This document shows positions 49,500 through 58,969 of a stretch of DNA of 64,000 nucleotides, piece after piece. The notes below the pieces were generated by a model. That model was not told the origin of the DNA, did not search any database, and saw only the letters and a program-made list of their open reading frames with translations. How positions within the stretch are numbered: position 1 is the stretch's first letter; each line of letters begins with the position of its first letter. The stretch lies in contig NZ_WWNB01000010.1 in assembly GCF_012062845.1 (NCBI RefSeq), forward strand, positions 62,001 to 126,000, written 5' to 3'. The translations under genes and the position numbers were made by a program. The stretch comes from Halomonas salinarum (GTDB lineage Bacteria > Pseudomonadota > Gammaproteobacteria > Pseudomonadales > Halomonadaceae).

Positions 49500-50210
49500 T
49501 TAAGTAGCATTCGCCAGCAGCATCTCGCGGATCTTGCCAATCGCCCGTGTCGGGTTGAGTCCCTTGGGGCAAACCGCCACGCAGTTCATGATCCCGCGGC
49601 AGCGGAAGACGCTGAACGGATCCTCAAGCTCGGCGAGGCGTTCACTGGTCTTCTCGTCACGCGAGTCGGCCAGGAAGCGGTAGGACTGCAGCAGACCGGC
49701 CGGACCGACGAACTTTTCCGGGTTCCACCAGAACGACGGGCAGGCCGTCGAACAACAGGCGCACAGGATGCACTCGTACAGGCCGTCAAGCTTGTCGCGA
49801 TCTTCCGGCGACTGGAGACGCTCGATAGCAGGCTCCGGATTATCATTCTGCAGATACGGCTGAATGCGCTCGTACTGCTTGTAGAACAGCGCCATATCGA
49901 CAACCAGGTCACGGATGACCGGCAGGCCAGGCAGCGGACGTAGCGTCAACTTGCCCCCCTTGACCACTTCGGACAGCGGCGTGATGCAGGCCAGGCCGTT
50001 CTTGCCGTTCATGTTCATGCCGTCGGAGCCACAGACCCCTTCACGGCAGCTGCGACGGTAGGCCATGGAGCTGTCCTGCTCCTTGATCATGGCCAGGACA
50101 TTCAGAACCATTACATCGCGGCCCTGAGTGTCCACCTGAAACTCCTGCATGTAGGGCGCGGAGTCGGTTTCCGGGTTGTAGCGGTAGACGGATACCTGAA
50201 GCATGGACAT
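49500..50210 (-). CDS. sdhB: Succinate dehydrogenase iron-sulfur subunit
   Basis: A 236-aa electron-transfer subunit of complex II. The N-terminal ferredoxin domain binds [2Fe-2S] through SCREGVCGSDGMNMNGKNGLAC. The C-terminal domain binds [4Fe-4S] and [3Fe-4S] through CILCACCSTACPSFWW and CRGIMNCVAVCPKGLNP. Last gene of the sdhCDAB set, 11 bases after sdhA. The ATG at 50210 has GGGGG 6 bases upstream. Confidence 0.97.
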   Translation of the reverse strand: MSMLQVSVYRYNPETDSAPYMQEFQVDTQGRDVMVLNVLAMIKEQDSSMAYRRSCREGVCGSDGMNMNGKNGLACITPLSEVVKGGKLTLRPLPGLPVIRDLVVDMALFYKQYERIQPYLQNDNPEPAIERLQSPEDRDKLDGLYECILCACCSTACPSFWWNPEKFVGPAGLLQSYRFLADSRDEKTSERLAELEDPFSVFRCRGIMNCVAVCPKGLNPTRAIGKIREMLLANAT

Positions 50211-50221
50211 CGTGGACCCCC

Positions 50222-51994
50222 TTAATAGGTACGGACTTTAGGCTCGAAGGTGTCGACGGTCTTCGGCGAGAAGTTGACGTCGCGCTTGCCCAGCGTCTTG
50301 GTTGCCGGGAAAAACACGGAGTGCTTCAGCCAATTGACATCGTCACGATCCGGATAGTCGTAACGGGAGTGCGCACCACGGCTTTCCTTACGCTCCAGCG
50401 CGGAGACCGCTGTGGCCTCGGCCACTTCCATCAGATTGTCGAGTTCCAGGGCTTCGACACGCGCGGTGTTGAAGGCATTCGACTTGTCGCCCAGGTGAGC
50501 GTTACTGATACGCTCACGCAATTCGGCGAGCTTCTTAACGCCTTCCTGCATGTTGTCTTCCTGACGGAAGACCCCGAAGGCACTCTGCATGATGTCCTGC
50601 AGCTCGGCCTTGAGGGCCGGCACGGACTCACCGCCATTGGACTCATTCCAGCGGTTGAGGCGCGTCATGGCCGCATCGATGTCGGACTGGGTGGCATCCA
50701 GATACTCGATGCCTTCGTTCAGGGCACTTTCGATATACATGCCGGCGGCGCGACCAAACACCACCAGGTCGAGCAGCGAGTTGCCCCCCAGGCGGTTGGC
50801 ACCGTGAACCGACACACAGGCCGCTTCGCCACAGGCAAACAGGCCGTTGACGATCTGGTCGTTGCCCTCTTCGTCCTGCATGACCGCCTGGCCGTGCACG
50901 TTGGTCGGAATACCCCCCATCATGTAGTGGCAGGTCGGCACGACTGGGATCGGTTCCTTGGCCGGATCGACGTGGGCAAAGGTCTTGGACAGCTCGACGA
51001 TGCCCGGCAGGCGCTTGCCGAGCACCTCTTCACCCAGGTGATCGAGCTTCAGCATGACGTGATCGCCGTTCTCGCCGCAGCCCCGACCCTCGAGAATCTC
51101 CATGACCATGGAGCGGGCGACCACGTCGCGACCGGCCAGGTCCTTGGCGTTGGGCGCATAACGCTCCATGAAGCGCTCGCCATCCTTGTTGACCAGATAA
51201 CCACCCTCGCCGCGACAACCCTCGGTGACCAGGGTCCCAGCACCATAGATGCCGGTCGGGTGGAACTGCCACATCTCCATGTCCTGCATCGGGAAGCCCG
51301 CGCGCAGAGCCATGCCGATACCGTCGCCGGTATTGATCAGGGCATTGGTGGTAGAGGCATAGATGCGGCCGGCGCCACCGGTGGCAAGCACCGTGGCCTT
51401 GGATTTGACATGTACCACTTCGCCGGTCTCGATGCACATGGCGATACACCCCACCACGTCGCCATCGGCATTCTTGACCAGATCAACCGCATACCACTCG
51501 TTAAGGAAGGTGGTGTTGTTCTTCAGGTTGTTCTGATAAAGCGTGTGTAGCAGCGCATGGCCGGTACGGTCAGCTGCCGCACAGGTACGAGCCGCCTGAC
51601 CACCCTTGCCGAAGTCCTTGGACTGACCACCGAACGGGCGCTGGTAGATACGGCCGTTGTCGAAACGCGAGAACGGCAGGCCCATGTGCTCGAGTTCGAA
51701 CACCGCCTTGGGCCCTTCGGAACACATGTATTCCGCCGCATCCTGGTCGGCAATGTAATCACCGCCCTTGACGGTGTCATACATGTGCCAGCGCCAGTCG
51801 TCGTTCGGGTCGGCGGAGGCGATCGCGCAGGTAATCCCCCCCTGAGCCGACACCGTGTGCGAGCGAGTTGGGAAGACCTTGGAGAGTACCGCCGTCTTCT
51901 TGCCGGACTTCGCAAGCTCTAGGGCGGCACGCAGGCCGGAACCGCCGCCACCGATGATGATTGCGTCAAAGGTCAGGCTACGCATGTTAGACAT
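50222..51994 (-). CDS. sdhA: Succinate dehydrogenase flavoprotein subunit
   Basis: The 590-aa catalytic subunit oxidising succinate to fumarate. FAD-binding [15 protein letters not shown] is at the N-terminus, and the histidine for covalent FAD is in [12 protein letters not shown] (about residue 46). Other active-site parts include [22 protein letters not shown] and [19 protein letters not shown]. The length matches E. coli SdhA (588). It sits between sdhD and sdhB with minimal spacing. Confidence 0.97.
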   Translation of the reverse strand: MSNMRSLTFDAIIIGGGGSGLRAALELAKSGKKTAVLSKVFPTRSHTVSAQGGITCAIASADPNDDWRWHMYDTVKGGDYIADQDAAEYMCSEGPKAVFELEHMGLPFSRFDNGRIYQRPFGGQSKDFGKGGQAARTCAAADRTGHALLHTLYQNNLKNNTTFLNEWYAVDLVKNADGDVVGCIAMCIETGEVVHVKSKATVLATGGAGRIYASTTNALINTGDGIGMALRAGFPMQDMEMWQFHPTGIYGAGTLVTEGCRGEGGYLVNKDGERFMERYAPNAKDLAGRDVVARSMVMEILEGRGCGENGDHVMLKLDHLGEEVLGKRLPGIVELSKTFAHVDPAKEPIPVVPTCHYMMGGIPTNVHGQAVMQDEEGNDQIVNGLFACGEAACVSVHGANRLGGNSLLDLVVFGRAAGMYIESALNEGIEYLDATQSDIDAAMTRLNRWNESNGGESVPALKAELQDIMQSAFGVFRQEDNMQEGVKKLAELRERISNAHLGDKSNAFNTARVEALELDNLMEVAEATAVSALERKESRGAHSRYDYPDRDDVNWLKHSVFFPATKTLGKRDVNFSPKTVDTFEPKVRTY

Positions 51995-51997
51995 TTA

Positions 51998-52345
51998 TCA
52001 GGCTCCCCACAGGACTTGTACGCCCCACACCAGAAAAACAAAGATCGCCAGGATGATGACGGCCTGGGCGCTAATACGAATGCCGGTCGGCTTGATGTAG
52101 TCGGTCGTGACAGTCCACAGGCCGATCCAGGCGTGGGCTGCCATCGAAATGAAGGCCAGCAGCGAGAAGATGCGCATCCAGGTCGCGCCGAAAAGACCGC
52201 TCCAGGTGGCGTAGTCCAGGTTCGGGTGCAGCAGCAGATAACCGACGATGAAAAGCGTGTAAAGCGCCAGAATGACGGCCGAGGCGCGCTGGATCAGCCA
52301 ATCAGATAGACCGCTGCGACCGAAGTTCGTAATGTTGGTTACCAT
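51998..52345 (-). CDS. sdhD: Succinate dehydrogenase membrane anchor SdhD
   Basis: A 115-aa protein with three membrane helices (SAVILALYTLFIVGYLLL, IFSLLAFISMAAHAWIGLW and AQAVIILAIFVFLVWGVQVL), the usual SdhD plan. His in SMAAHAWIGLW, followed by TDYIK, is a family mark near the haem b and quinone site. It overlaps the sdhC end by 7 bases and is followed by sdhA 3 bases later. Confidence 0.95.
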   Translation of the reverse strand: MVTNITNFGRSGLSDWLIQRASAVILALYTLFIVGYLLLHPNLDYATWSGLFGATWMRIFSLLAFISMAAHAWIGLWTVTTDYIKPTGIRISAQAVIILAIFVFLVWGVQVLWGA

Positions 52346-52716
52346 ACCCAGACTCCTGCCAGAATCACCAGAACGGCACTGATCACCACGGTGATCTGTG
52401 CTTTCTTGATACCACCCTCAAGGGTCACGCCGATATCGGCATCCATCAACAGGTGCTTGATGCCCGCCACAAAATGAAAGGCCAGGGCAGACAGCAGGCC
52501 CCAAGTGATAAGCTTTGCCAGGAAGTTGTGGGCAATCGCATTACTGACAGCATCAAATCCCTGCGGGGAAGACAACGACGTATCCAGCGCCCAGAAGGCG
52601 AAGATCAGGCCGATGAAAAGAATAATGCCTGTGATGCGGTGAGTGATCGACGTTAGTGCCGGGAGAGGGAAATTGATCGTGCTGAGATCGAGATTTACGG
52701 GTCGTTTGCTATTCAC
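52339..52716 (-). CDS. sdhC: Succinate dehydrogenase cytochrome b556 subunit SdhC
   Basis: A 125-aa protein with three membrane helices. It has the family motif SITHRITGI near residue 25 (Ser/Arg at the quinone site) and the haem-ligand His in ALAFHFVAGIKHLLMD. The start is GTG with AAAGAG just upstream. It is the first gene of sdhCDAB, with a 5' leader of about 235 bases behind the promoter at 52959-52987. Confidence 0.95.
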   Translation of the reverse strand: MNSKRPVNLDLSTINFPLPALTSITHRITGIILFIGLIFAFWALDTSLSSPQGFDAVSNAIAHNFLAKLITWGLLSALAFHFVAGIKHLLMDADIGVTLEGGIKKAQITVVISAVLVILAGVWVW

Positions 52717-52958
52717 GGCTCTTTACACACTCTCTTGGCCCGCTGTGGGGTGCGTCGGGACTAAAGCCCGAGCGGGCGGTGGTTTTGAGGAAGGGCTCGG
52801 CCGTCTGCCAAGTCGCCACGACCATAGCTGTAGGCCGGTCGCGCGAGATGGATTATAAGGACTGGGCGCAAACATGACAAATTGCGACATCCGAGACCCC
52901 CAACAGTTACGCCTTGACCCATACCGGGAAAGGCGCACAATGATGCAAAGCACCATTA

Positions 52959-52987
52959 ATTATACAAAGCTATTACATAAGCTACAA
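52959..52987 (-). promoter_or_regulatory. Sigma70-type promoter of sdhCDAB
   Basis: On the minus strand TTGTAG (52982-52987), a 17-base spacer and TATAAT (52959-52964). Confidence 0.72.
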
Positions 52988-53018
52988 GAATGCACAAGGC
53001 GGCCAGCCCAAAGGCGAA

Positions 53019-53046
53019 TTGACAATCCTGGGATCGCTTCTATAGT
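53019..53046 (+). promoter_or_regulatory. Sigma70-type promoter of gltA
   Basis: A perfect TTGACA (53019-53024), a 16-base spacer and TATAGT (53041-53046), 76 bases before the gltA ATG. Confidence 0.8.
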
Positions 53047-53122
53047 GGGCTAACTTTTTTTTCGCCTTCACTTCAAGCGAGTCAAGGACTTACGCCAGAT
53101 ACCAGACAATAAGGAGCCTAGC

Positions 53123-54412
53123 ATGGCTGACAGAAAAGCACAGTTGACAATAGATGGTCTGGACGATGCCATCGAGCTGCCGGTCTACTCCGGCACCACT
53201 GGCCCCGACGTGGTCGACGTGCGCAAGCTCAGTGAGGCTGGCTTGTTCACTTACGACCCAGGCTTCATGGTGACCGCCGCCACTCAGTCAGCCATCACCT
53301 ACATCGACGGCGCTAATGGTGTCTTGCTGCACCGTGGCTACCCGATCGACCAGCTGGCGGACCACTCGGATTTCCCAGAGCTCTCCTACTTACTGCTCTT
53401 CGGCGAACTGCCGACGGAGGAGCAGTACCAGGAGTTCGAGCGCACCGTGCGCAGCCACACCATGGTTCACGAGCAGCTGGCCAACTTCTTCAAGGGCTTT
53501 CGTCGCGACGCTCACCCCATGGCGATCATGTGCGGCGTGGTAGGCGGACTCGCCGCCTTCTATCACGATCACATGGATATCACCCGCGAGGAAGATCGCC
53601 GCATCAGCGCGATCCGCCTGGTCGCCAAGATGCCAACGCTGGCCGCCATGTGCCACAAGTACAACATCGGCCAGCCTTTCATGTATCCGCGTAACGACCT
53701 GAGCTACGCCGAGAACTTCCTGTACATGATGTTCGGCAACCCCTGCGAGACCTACGAGATCAATCCGGTATTCGCCAAGGCCATGGATCGCATCTTCATG
53801 CTGCATGCCGACCATGAGCAGAATGCCTCGACCTCCACCGTTCGCCTGACCGGCTCTACTGGCGCCAATCCGTACGCCTGCATCAGTGCCGGCATCGCCG
53901 CCCTCTGGGGACCAGCCCACGGCGGGGCCAACGAAGCCGTGCTCAACATGCTCGATGAGATCGGCGATGAATCCGAGGACAACATCCAGGCCTTCATCGA
54001 TCGCGCCAAGGACAAGAACGACCCCTTCAAGCTGATGGGCTTTGGTCACCGGGTCTACCGTAACTTCGACCCGCGGGCCAAGGTCATGAAGGAAACCTGC
54101 GATCAGGTGCTGGGCGAGCTGGGCATGGCCGACGACCCACAACTCAAGATTGCCAAGCGCCTCGAGCAAATCGCCCTGGAAGACGAATACTTCATCGAGC
54201 GTAAGCTCTACCCGAACGTCGACTTCTATTCAGGGATCATCCTCAAGGCGATCGGCATCCCGGCCAATATGTTCACCGTGATCTTCGCCGTATCACGCAC
54301 CATCGGCTGGATCTCTCACTGGAACGAGATGATCAGCAGTGGCGACTATAAGATCGGCCGCCCGCGCCAGCTCTACACTGGCTACGAAAAGCGCGACTAC
54401 CCTACCGAGTAA
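53123..54412 (+). CDS. gltA: Citrate synthase
   Basis: Condenses oxaloacetate with acetyl-CoA to begin the TCA cycle. The 429-aa length is that of the gram-negative hexameric (type II) enzyme, which is usually inhibited by NADH. Active-site segments are [32 protein letters not shown] and the citrate-synthase signature [20 protein letters not shown] is 6 bases before the ATG. It is divergent from sdh, the common Pseudomonas-type order, and ends in a strong terminator. Confidence 0.98.
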   Translation: MADRKAQLTIDGLDDAIELPVYSGTTGPDVVDVRKLSEAGLFTYDPGFMVTAATQSAITYIDGANGVLLHRGYPIDQLADHSDFPELSYLLLFGELPTEEQYQEFERTVRSHTMVHEQLANFFKGFRRDAHPMAIMCGVVGGLAAFYHDHMDITREEDRRISAIRLVAKMPTLAAMCHKYNIGQPFMYPRNDLSYAENFLYMMFGNPCETYEINPVFAKAMDRIFMLHADHEQNASTSTVRLTGSTGANPYACISAGIAALWGPAHGGANEAVLNMLDEIGDESEDNIQAFIDRAKDKNDPFKLMGFGHRVYRNFDPRAKVMKETCDQVLGELGMADDPQLKIAKRLEQIALEDEYFIERKLYPNVDFYSGIILKAIGIPANMFTVIFAVSRTIGWISHWNEMISSGDYKIGRPRQLYTGYEKRDYPTE

Positions 54413-54436
54413 GCCGGAAGGGTCATGCCGTCAATC

Positions 54437-54466
54437 AAAGAGGTCGCCCATGGGCGGCCTCTTTTT
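54437..54466 (+). terminator. Rho-independent terminator of gltA
   Basis: A near-perfect 14-bp stem (54437-54450 with 54451-54464; one mismatch) running into a T-run. Confidence 0.88.
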
Positions 54467-54580
54467 TATAGCTACCTGCCGGCGTATGCCGCTTCTGTTC
54501 GTCGAGACAAGCTGCCGAGCCGGGTCGTCGAACCGGGGTGTCGAAGCAGGTGCGGCGCCCTCAATCCATAGGAGATCCAC

Positions 54581-55465
54581 ATGAGTGATACTGCCATTCA
54601 GACCATCAGCTTCATTGGCCTTGGCGTCATGGGCTATCCCATGGCCGGCCACCTGGCCAAGCAAGGCTACACAGTGCGCGTCTACAACCGCACCGCGACC
54701 AAAGCCGAGGCCTGGACAAAGGAATACTCAGGAAGTCACCACGCCACACCCCGACAAGCCGCCGAGGGGGCCGATCTGATACTGGTATGCGTGGGCAACG
54801 ATGACGACGTGCGCCAGGTCACGCTGAGAGAGGATGGCGCCCTGCACGGCATGCACCAAGGGGCGGTGCTGGTCGACCACACCACCGCCTCGGCCAACCT
54901 GGCCCGCGAACTCGACGAAGCCTGCCAAGCGCAGGGCGCCGCCTTTATCGATGCCCCGGTGTCAGGCGGCCAGCAGGGTGCCGAGAAAGGGGCGCTAACC
55001 ATCATGTGCGGCGGTGAGGAAAGAGATTTCAAGCGCGTCCAGCGAGTGCTCGACATCTACGCCAGAGCACTGAATCTGCTCGGCCCGGCTGGAAGCGGCC
55101 AGATGACCAAAATGGTCAATCAGATCTGTATCGCCGGTCTCGTACAGGGACTCGCCGAAGGCCTGCATTTTGCCGAGCAGGCCGGACTCGACCGCGAGCA
55201 GGTCATCGAGGTGATATCCCAGGGCGCGGCCGGCTCCTGGCAGATGGAGAATCGCCACAAGACCATGATCGACGATGAGTACGACCACGGCTTCGCCGTG
55301 AACTGGATGCGCAAGGACCTGGCGATCTGCCTCGACCAGGCTCGCGAGCTCGATGCCAAACTGCCGGTTACCGCGCTGGTCGATCAATTCTACGGCGACA
55401 TCCAGACAATGGGCGGCGGCCGCTGGGATACCTCATCACTGCTCAAGCGACTGCGCCGCGACTGA
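54581..55465 (+). CDS. 3-Hydroxyisobutyrate dehydrogenase-family NAD(P)-dependent oxidoreductase
   Basis: A 294-aa beta-hydroxyacid dehydrogenase. N-terminal Rossmann motif GLGVMGYPMAGHLAKQG; substrate-binding DAPVSGGQQGAEKGALTIM near residue 125; catalytic lysine in GQMTKMVNQICIAG near residue 175. The family includes 3-hydroxyisobutyrate dehydrogenase, tartronate-semialdehyde reductase (GarR/GlxR) and YihU-like sulfolactaldehyde reductase; I cannot choose among them. AGGAG precedes the ATG. It stands alone. Confidence 0.87.
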   Translation: MSDTAIQTISFIGLGVMGYPMAGHLAKQGYTVRVYNRTATKAEAWTKEYSGSHHATPRQAAEGADLILVCVGNDDDVRQVTLREDGALHGMHQGAVLVDHTTASANLARELDEACQAQGAAFIDAPVSGGQQGAEKGALTIMCGGEERDFKRVQRVLDIYARALNLLGPAGSGQMTKMVNQICIAGLVQGLAEGLHFAEQAGLDREQVIEVISQGAAGSWQMENRHKTMIDDEYDHGFAVNWMRKDLAICLDQARELDAKLPVTALVDQFYGDIQTMGGGRWDTSSLLKRLRRD

Positions 55466-55800
55466 CGTCACGCGTCAGAGCCGCGTTCTGACACATCCCG
55501 TCACTCAAACGATGCCAAGACCCGATAAGGCTCGGGCCGCATTGCGGCATTCGCCCTCCTTCTTCCCCCTGATCCGATCGATGCTCCCACCTGAACAAGC
55601 GACGTCACGACATCGCCACCCACTTCGCATATCTCCAGGCACGACTGACAGGTTCGAAGCATTCGATCGATCCTGCACAACTTCTGTAGAAGCCTTTAAG
55701 TACCAATTGTCGAGCTTGTACGCCCAAGAAGCGGCTCCTCGAATACGGTTTTTGCCAGCCACCACCTCTGACAACCCGGCTGAACCCGGGCCTTGCCGCG

Positions 55801-55977
55801 TTTTCCACACTTTCTGTGGATAAGTCTGTTCAAAACCTTGAGAAAACTGCCAGCAGCCACCATGACAGCGGGGTTACGCTCAAATTGAGCACTTTTTGAC
55901 CAATTATAACTCTTTGATTTACATGATTTTATTAGAAAAGTAATGCTCGGGGTTGACGAGCATAAGAATTATACACA
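55801..55977. other. Cluster of three DnaA-box-like sites beside an AT-rich segment
   Basis: TTTTCCACA (55801-55809) and TTATCCACA on the minus strand (55815-55823) face each other 5 bases apart. TTATACACA (55969-55977) follows after an AT-rich segment (about 55897-55945). The last two match the DnaA consensus TTATNCACA exactly. Function is unproven: this could be a DnaA-titrating or -reactivating locus, or chance. Confidence 0.4.
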
Positions 55978-56150
55978 AGGCATCGGCACATCGAGGGGGA
56001 CGTGGACAACTCGACGTCTATGTCAAGCATCAAGAAGGCTAAATCGTCGAAAAACGCCAACAAAGGGTGCAGCGAGGAGGATGTGACCAGCAAACACCGG
56101 CGAGGTGTCGGTCAAGTGCAGAAGAAGGGAGCAAGCGGAATAACAGCGAC

Positions 56151-56174
56151 AAAAAAAGACGCTATAAGCGTCTG
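56151..56174 (-). terminator. Terminator of the gltX-tRNA-Ala-tRNA-Glu transcript
   Basis: On the minus strand, a 7-bp stem AGACGCT/AGCGTCT with a 3-base loop, followed by seven Ts. Confidence 0.85.
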
Positions 56175-56210
56175 ATCTTTTATGCTGCCAACTGCTGTAG
56201 GAGAATCGGG

Positions 56211-56286
56211 TGGCGTCCCATAGGGGGTTCGAACCCCTGTCACTGCCGTGAAAGGGCAGTGTCCTGGACCACTAGACGAATGGGAC
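56211..56286 (-). tRNA. tRNA-Glu (anticodon TTC)
   Basis: A 76-nt cloverleaf with encoded CCA. The acceptor stem is GTCCCAT paired with ATGGGAC. The anticodon stem/loop is CTGCC-CTTTCAC-GGCAG with TTC in the loop, and the T-arm contains GGTTCGAACC. It lies downstream of gltX, whose product charges it, and next to tRNA-Ala. Confidence 0.97.
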
Positions 56287-56318
56287 GCATCATAACCCGT
56301 TCTTGTTCCTGTCGAGAC

Positions 56319-56394
56319 TGGTGGAGCCTAGCGGGATCGAACCGCTGACCTCAACACTGCCAGTGTTGCGCTCTCCCAGCTGAGCTAAGGCCCC
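56319..56394 (-). tRNA. tRNA-Ala (anticodon GGC)
   Basis: A 76-nt cloverleaf with encoded CCA. The acceptor stem starts GGGGCCT, the D-arm is GCTCAGCTGGGAGAGC, the anticodon loop is CTGGCAG with GGC, and the T-arm is GCGGTTCGATCCCGC. It is 32 bases upstream of tRNA-Glu and 79 bases downstream of gltX. Confidence 0.97.
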
Positions 56395-56473
56395 GTGTCT
56401 CTCGAGAACGAGGCGTATAGTACTTACACACCCCGTCCTCGTCAAGACATTCAGATGATTTTAGCGAACCGAC

Positions 56474-57952
56474 CTACAGCTCGCGAAATTCTTTCTCGAG
56501 GCGCTTGGCCTGTTTCTTCGACACACCACCCAAGACCTCAATCGCATGACGCAAACGAGCGCGGGTCATGTCAGAGCCCAGGATCGCCATGGCATCCATG
56601 ACCGAGGTCGAGGTCGCCGAACCGGTAATCGCAATGAACACTGGCGCCAGGAAGGCTTTCATCTTGAGCTCAAAATGCTCGCCCAGCAGCTTGACCTCGG
56701 CCAACAGCGATTCCTTGTCCCAGCGGGTCACTCCCTCGAGACGCCAGACCAGGAACTGCAGTATCTTGACCAGCTCATCGCGCTCCATCTTGACGCTCGA
56801 GAAGCTCGCCTCGTTGATGGCGGGCAGGCCCGAGAAGAAATGGCCCGCCAGCGGCATCACCTGAGATAGCGTGTCCACCCGTGGGCGCACCTGGGGCAGA
56901 ATCTGGCGAACATAGTCCTCATTGAACGCCCAGTCACGCAGCGCCTGTAGCAAGGCGGTATCGTCCAGGTCTTCGCGAATATAGACGCCGTTGAGCCAGG
57001 TCAGTTTTTCCAGATCGAAGACCGGACCACCCAACGACACACGGTGGACGTCGAAATGCGCCATCATCTCGTCGAGGCTGAATTTTTCACGCTCGTCGGG
57101 CATCGACCAGCCCATGCGTCCCAGATAGTTGGTCACTGCCTGAGGCAAAAAGCCCATACGACGATAATAGTTGATCGAGGTCGGGTTCTTGCGCTTGGAA
57201 AGCTTCGACTTGTCGGGGTTACGCAGCAGCGGCATGTGACAAAGGGTCGGCATCGGCCAGCCGAAATACTCATAGAGCAACTGATGCTTGGGTGCCGAAT
57301 TGATCCACTCCTCGCCGCGCAACACATGCGTGATGCCCATCAGGTGGTCGTCGACCACATTGGCCAGATGGTAGGTCGGCATGCCGTCGGACTTGAGCAG
57401 GATCTGTGCATCGACCTGTGCCCACTCGACTTCAATCGTGCCGCGCAGCATGTCCTCGACCACGCAGGTGCCTTCGCTGGGTACGTGCATGCGTACGACA
57501 TAGGGCCAGCCCTCGGCTTCGCGCCGTGCCTGTTCCTCGGCCGGCAGCGCCAGGTCGGCCGGCTTGAGGGCCATGTGCTGGCCGGCCGCCTTGCGTGACT
57601 CGCGAAGCTCATCCAGTTCCTCGCTGGTGCGATAGCACTTGAAGGCGTGTCCGCTATCGAGCAGCTTGCGAGCATACTCGGCATAGATATCGCCGCGCTC
57701 GCTCTGACGATAAGGGCCATGAGGGCCGCCGACATCCGGGCCCTCGTCCCAGTCAAGCCCCAGCCAGCACAGGGAGTCGAGGATCATCTGTTCTGACTCG
57801 GCGGTCGAACGTTCGCGATCGGTATCCTCAATGCGCAGGATGAACTGACCGCCATGTGCGCGGGCAAAGCAAAGATTGAACAGCGCGATGTAGGCAGTGC
57901 CCACGTGGGGATCGCCAGTCGGAGACGGCGCGATACGGGTACGTACGGTCAT
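56474..57952 (-). CDS. gltX: Glutamyl-tRNA synthetase
   Basis: A class I aminoacyl-tRNA synthetase, 492 aa, attaching glutamate to tRNA-Glu. The HIGH-type motif is [12 protein letters not shown] at the N-terminus, and the KMSKS-type motif is [10 protein letters not shown] near residue 255. [11 protein letters not shown] and [12 protein letters not shown] are family blocks. A good TATAAT lies at 57989-57994 on the minus strand, 36 bases before the ATG, with a poor -35. The downstream tRNA-Ala and tRNA-Glu genes and one terminator suggest a single transcript. Confidence 0.97.
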   Translation of the reverse strand: MTVRTRIAPSPTGDPHVGTAYIALFNLCFARAHGGQFILRIEDTDRERSTAESEQMILDSLCWLGLDWDEGPDVGGPHGPYRQSERGDIYAEYARKLLDSGHAFKCYRTSEELDELRESRKAAGQHMALKPADLALPAEEQARREAEGWPYVVRMHVPSEGTCVVEDMLRGTIEVEWAQVDAQILLKSDGMPTYHLANVVDDHLMGITHVLRGEEWINSAPKHQLLYEYFGWPMPTLCHMPLLRNPDKSKLSKRKNPTSINYYRRMGFLPQAVTNYLGRMGWSMPDEREKFSLDEMMAHFDVHRVSLGGPVFDLEKLTWLNGVYIREDLDDTALLQALRDWAFNEDYVRQILPQVRPRVDTLSQVMPLAGHFFSGLPAINEASFSSVKMERDELVKILQFLVWRLEGVTRWDKESLLAEVKLLGEHFELKMKAFLAPVFIAITGSATSTSVMDAMAILGSDMTRARLRHAIEVLGGVSKKQAKRLEKEFREL

Positions 57953-58120
57953 GTCGATCGATCCATGTGAAGTGGAAACCTGGCGGGCATTATACGCACT
58001 CCCCCGCCCCCCATCAGCCGGGAATCATTTATGACCCACCGAGTCCATAGCCAATCCCCTGTGCACACGTGATGCATCGCCTCCATGGCTTGCTTGATCA
58101 ACCACGACAAGGACGCACTC

Positions 58121-58861
58121 ATGCTCAAACATCTTCCCGACGACTTCACTGCCGTGATTACCGGCGCCGGGGGCGGCATTGGCCGTGCCATGCTAAAGGC
58201 ACTACTGGCAAGCCACCGTCCCGGGCATGTGTTCGCCGCCTCGCGACAGGCGCTTGAGCATGATGATCCGCGCCTTACTCAGCTAGCGCTGGATATCACC
58301 ACCGACGAGGGCCTTGCGACGCTGGCCGCTCACCTCGAGGACACCAAGGTCCACCTGATCTTCAATGCCATCGGCACCCTGCATGACGAAAAGCGCGGTA
58401 TCGCGCCCGAGAAGAAGCTCGACGATTTGAGCTTCGCGGCCCTCGAGCACCTCTTTCACGTCAATGCGGCGACCCCGGCAATGCTGCTGAAAACGCTGTC
58501 GCCCTCGCTTAAAGGCAAGCATCCGGCCATCTTCGCCAGTCTCTCGGCACGGGTCGGCTCGATCGGCGACAACGGGCTAGGCGGCTGGTACGCCTACCGC
58601 GCCAGCAAAGCGGCCCACAATATGCTGTTCAAGGGGGCTAGCGTCGAGCTGAAGCGCCTCAACAAGCAGGCTATTCTGCTCAACCTACATCCTGGTACCA
58701 CCGATACCGCACTGTCTGAACCTTTCCAGGCCAGGGTGCCAGACGGCAAGCTGTTCACGCCGTCTTTCGTCGCCGAGCATCTGCTTGAGGTAATGAATGA
58801 CCGTACTCCCGCCGATAGCGGCAGCTTCTGGGATTGGGCCGGTGAACCGATTCCCTGGTAA
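58121..58861 (+). CDS. Short-chain dehydrogenase/reductase
   Basis: A 246-aa SDR. Cofactor motif TGAGGGIGRAM near residue 14; NAG-like motif FNAIGTLHD; catalytic Ser in FASLSARVGSIGDN and Tyr/Lys in YAYRASKAAHN. The spacing matches small C-signal-like (CsgA) SDRs common in marine bacteria; substrate unknown. The ATG at 58121 fits the Rossmann start; a 58085 start would add 12 unrelated residues. It converges on the LysR gene. Confidence 0.9.
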   Translation: MLKHLPDDFTAVITGAGGGIGRAMLKALLASHRPGHVFAASRQALEHDDPRLTQLALDITTDEGLATLAAHLEDTKVHLIFNAIGTLHDEKRGIAPEKKLDDLSFAALEHLFHVNAATPAMLLKTLSPSLKGKHPAIFASLSARVGSIGDNGLGGWYAYRASKAAHNMLFKGASVELKRLNKQAILLNLHPGTTDTALSEPFQARVPDGKLFTPSFVAEHLLEVMNDRTPADSGSFWDWAGEPIPW

Positions 58862-58969
58862 AAGTGAGGGGTGCGAGTGGATTGTCCAATAATTCAAGAG
58901 CGACCAGAAAAGTGGTCGTCCTGTTCCTGGCTCAATCTCTTCCTCAATGGGCAACCACAAGCGCGGCAC

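Larger units (their letters stand above)
52717..53122. other. sdhC-gltA divergent intergenic region
   Basis: 406 bases carrying the two divergent promoters listed separately, which lie 32 bases apart. The sdh leader (52717-52950) is GC-rich and could fold; no T-run attenuator or known riboswitch is evident. Confidence 0.7.
55466..56210. other. Long non-coding region between an oxidoreductase gene and tRNA-Glu
   Basis: 745 bases without a credible gene. GC drops sharply at about 55890-55980. It contains the DnaA-box-like 9-mers listed separately and the terminator of the tRNA transcript. Open frames in it (for example 55505-55810 minus) have no family look or ribosome-binding site. Confidence 0.6.

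Noticed and set aside
55505-55810. 101-codon minus-strand frame in the gene-free stretch before tRNA-Glu
   Set aside because: No ribosome-binding site, no family pattern, and it ends among the DnaA-box-like sites; kept as non-coding.
55801-55977. Chromosomal replication origin (oriC)
   Set aside because: Only three boxes, and no dnaA/dnaN/gidA/parAB neighbours; called a DnaA-box cluster instead.
56211-56394. Integrated element at the tRNA-Glu 3' end
   Set aside because: No integrase gene and no second copy of the tRNA 3' end seen within the window.
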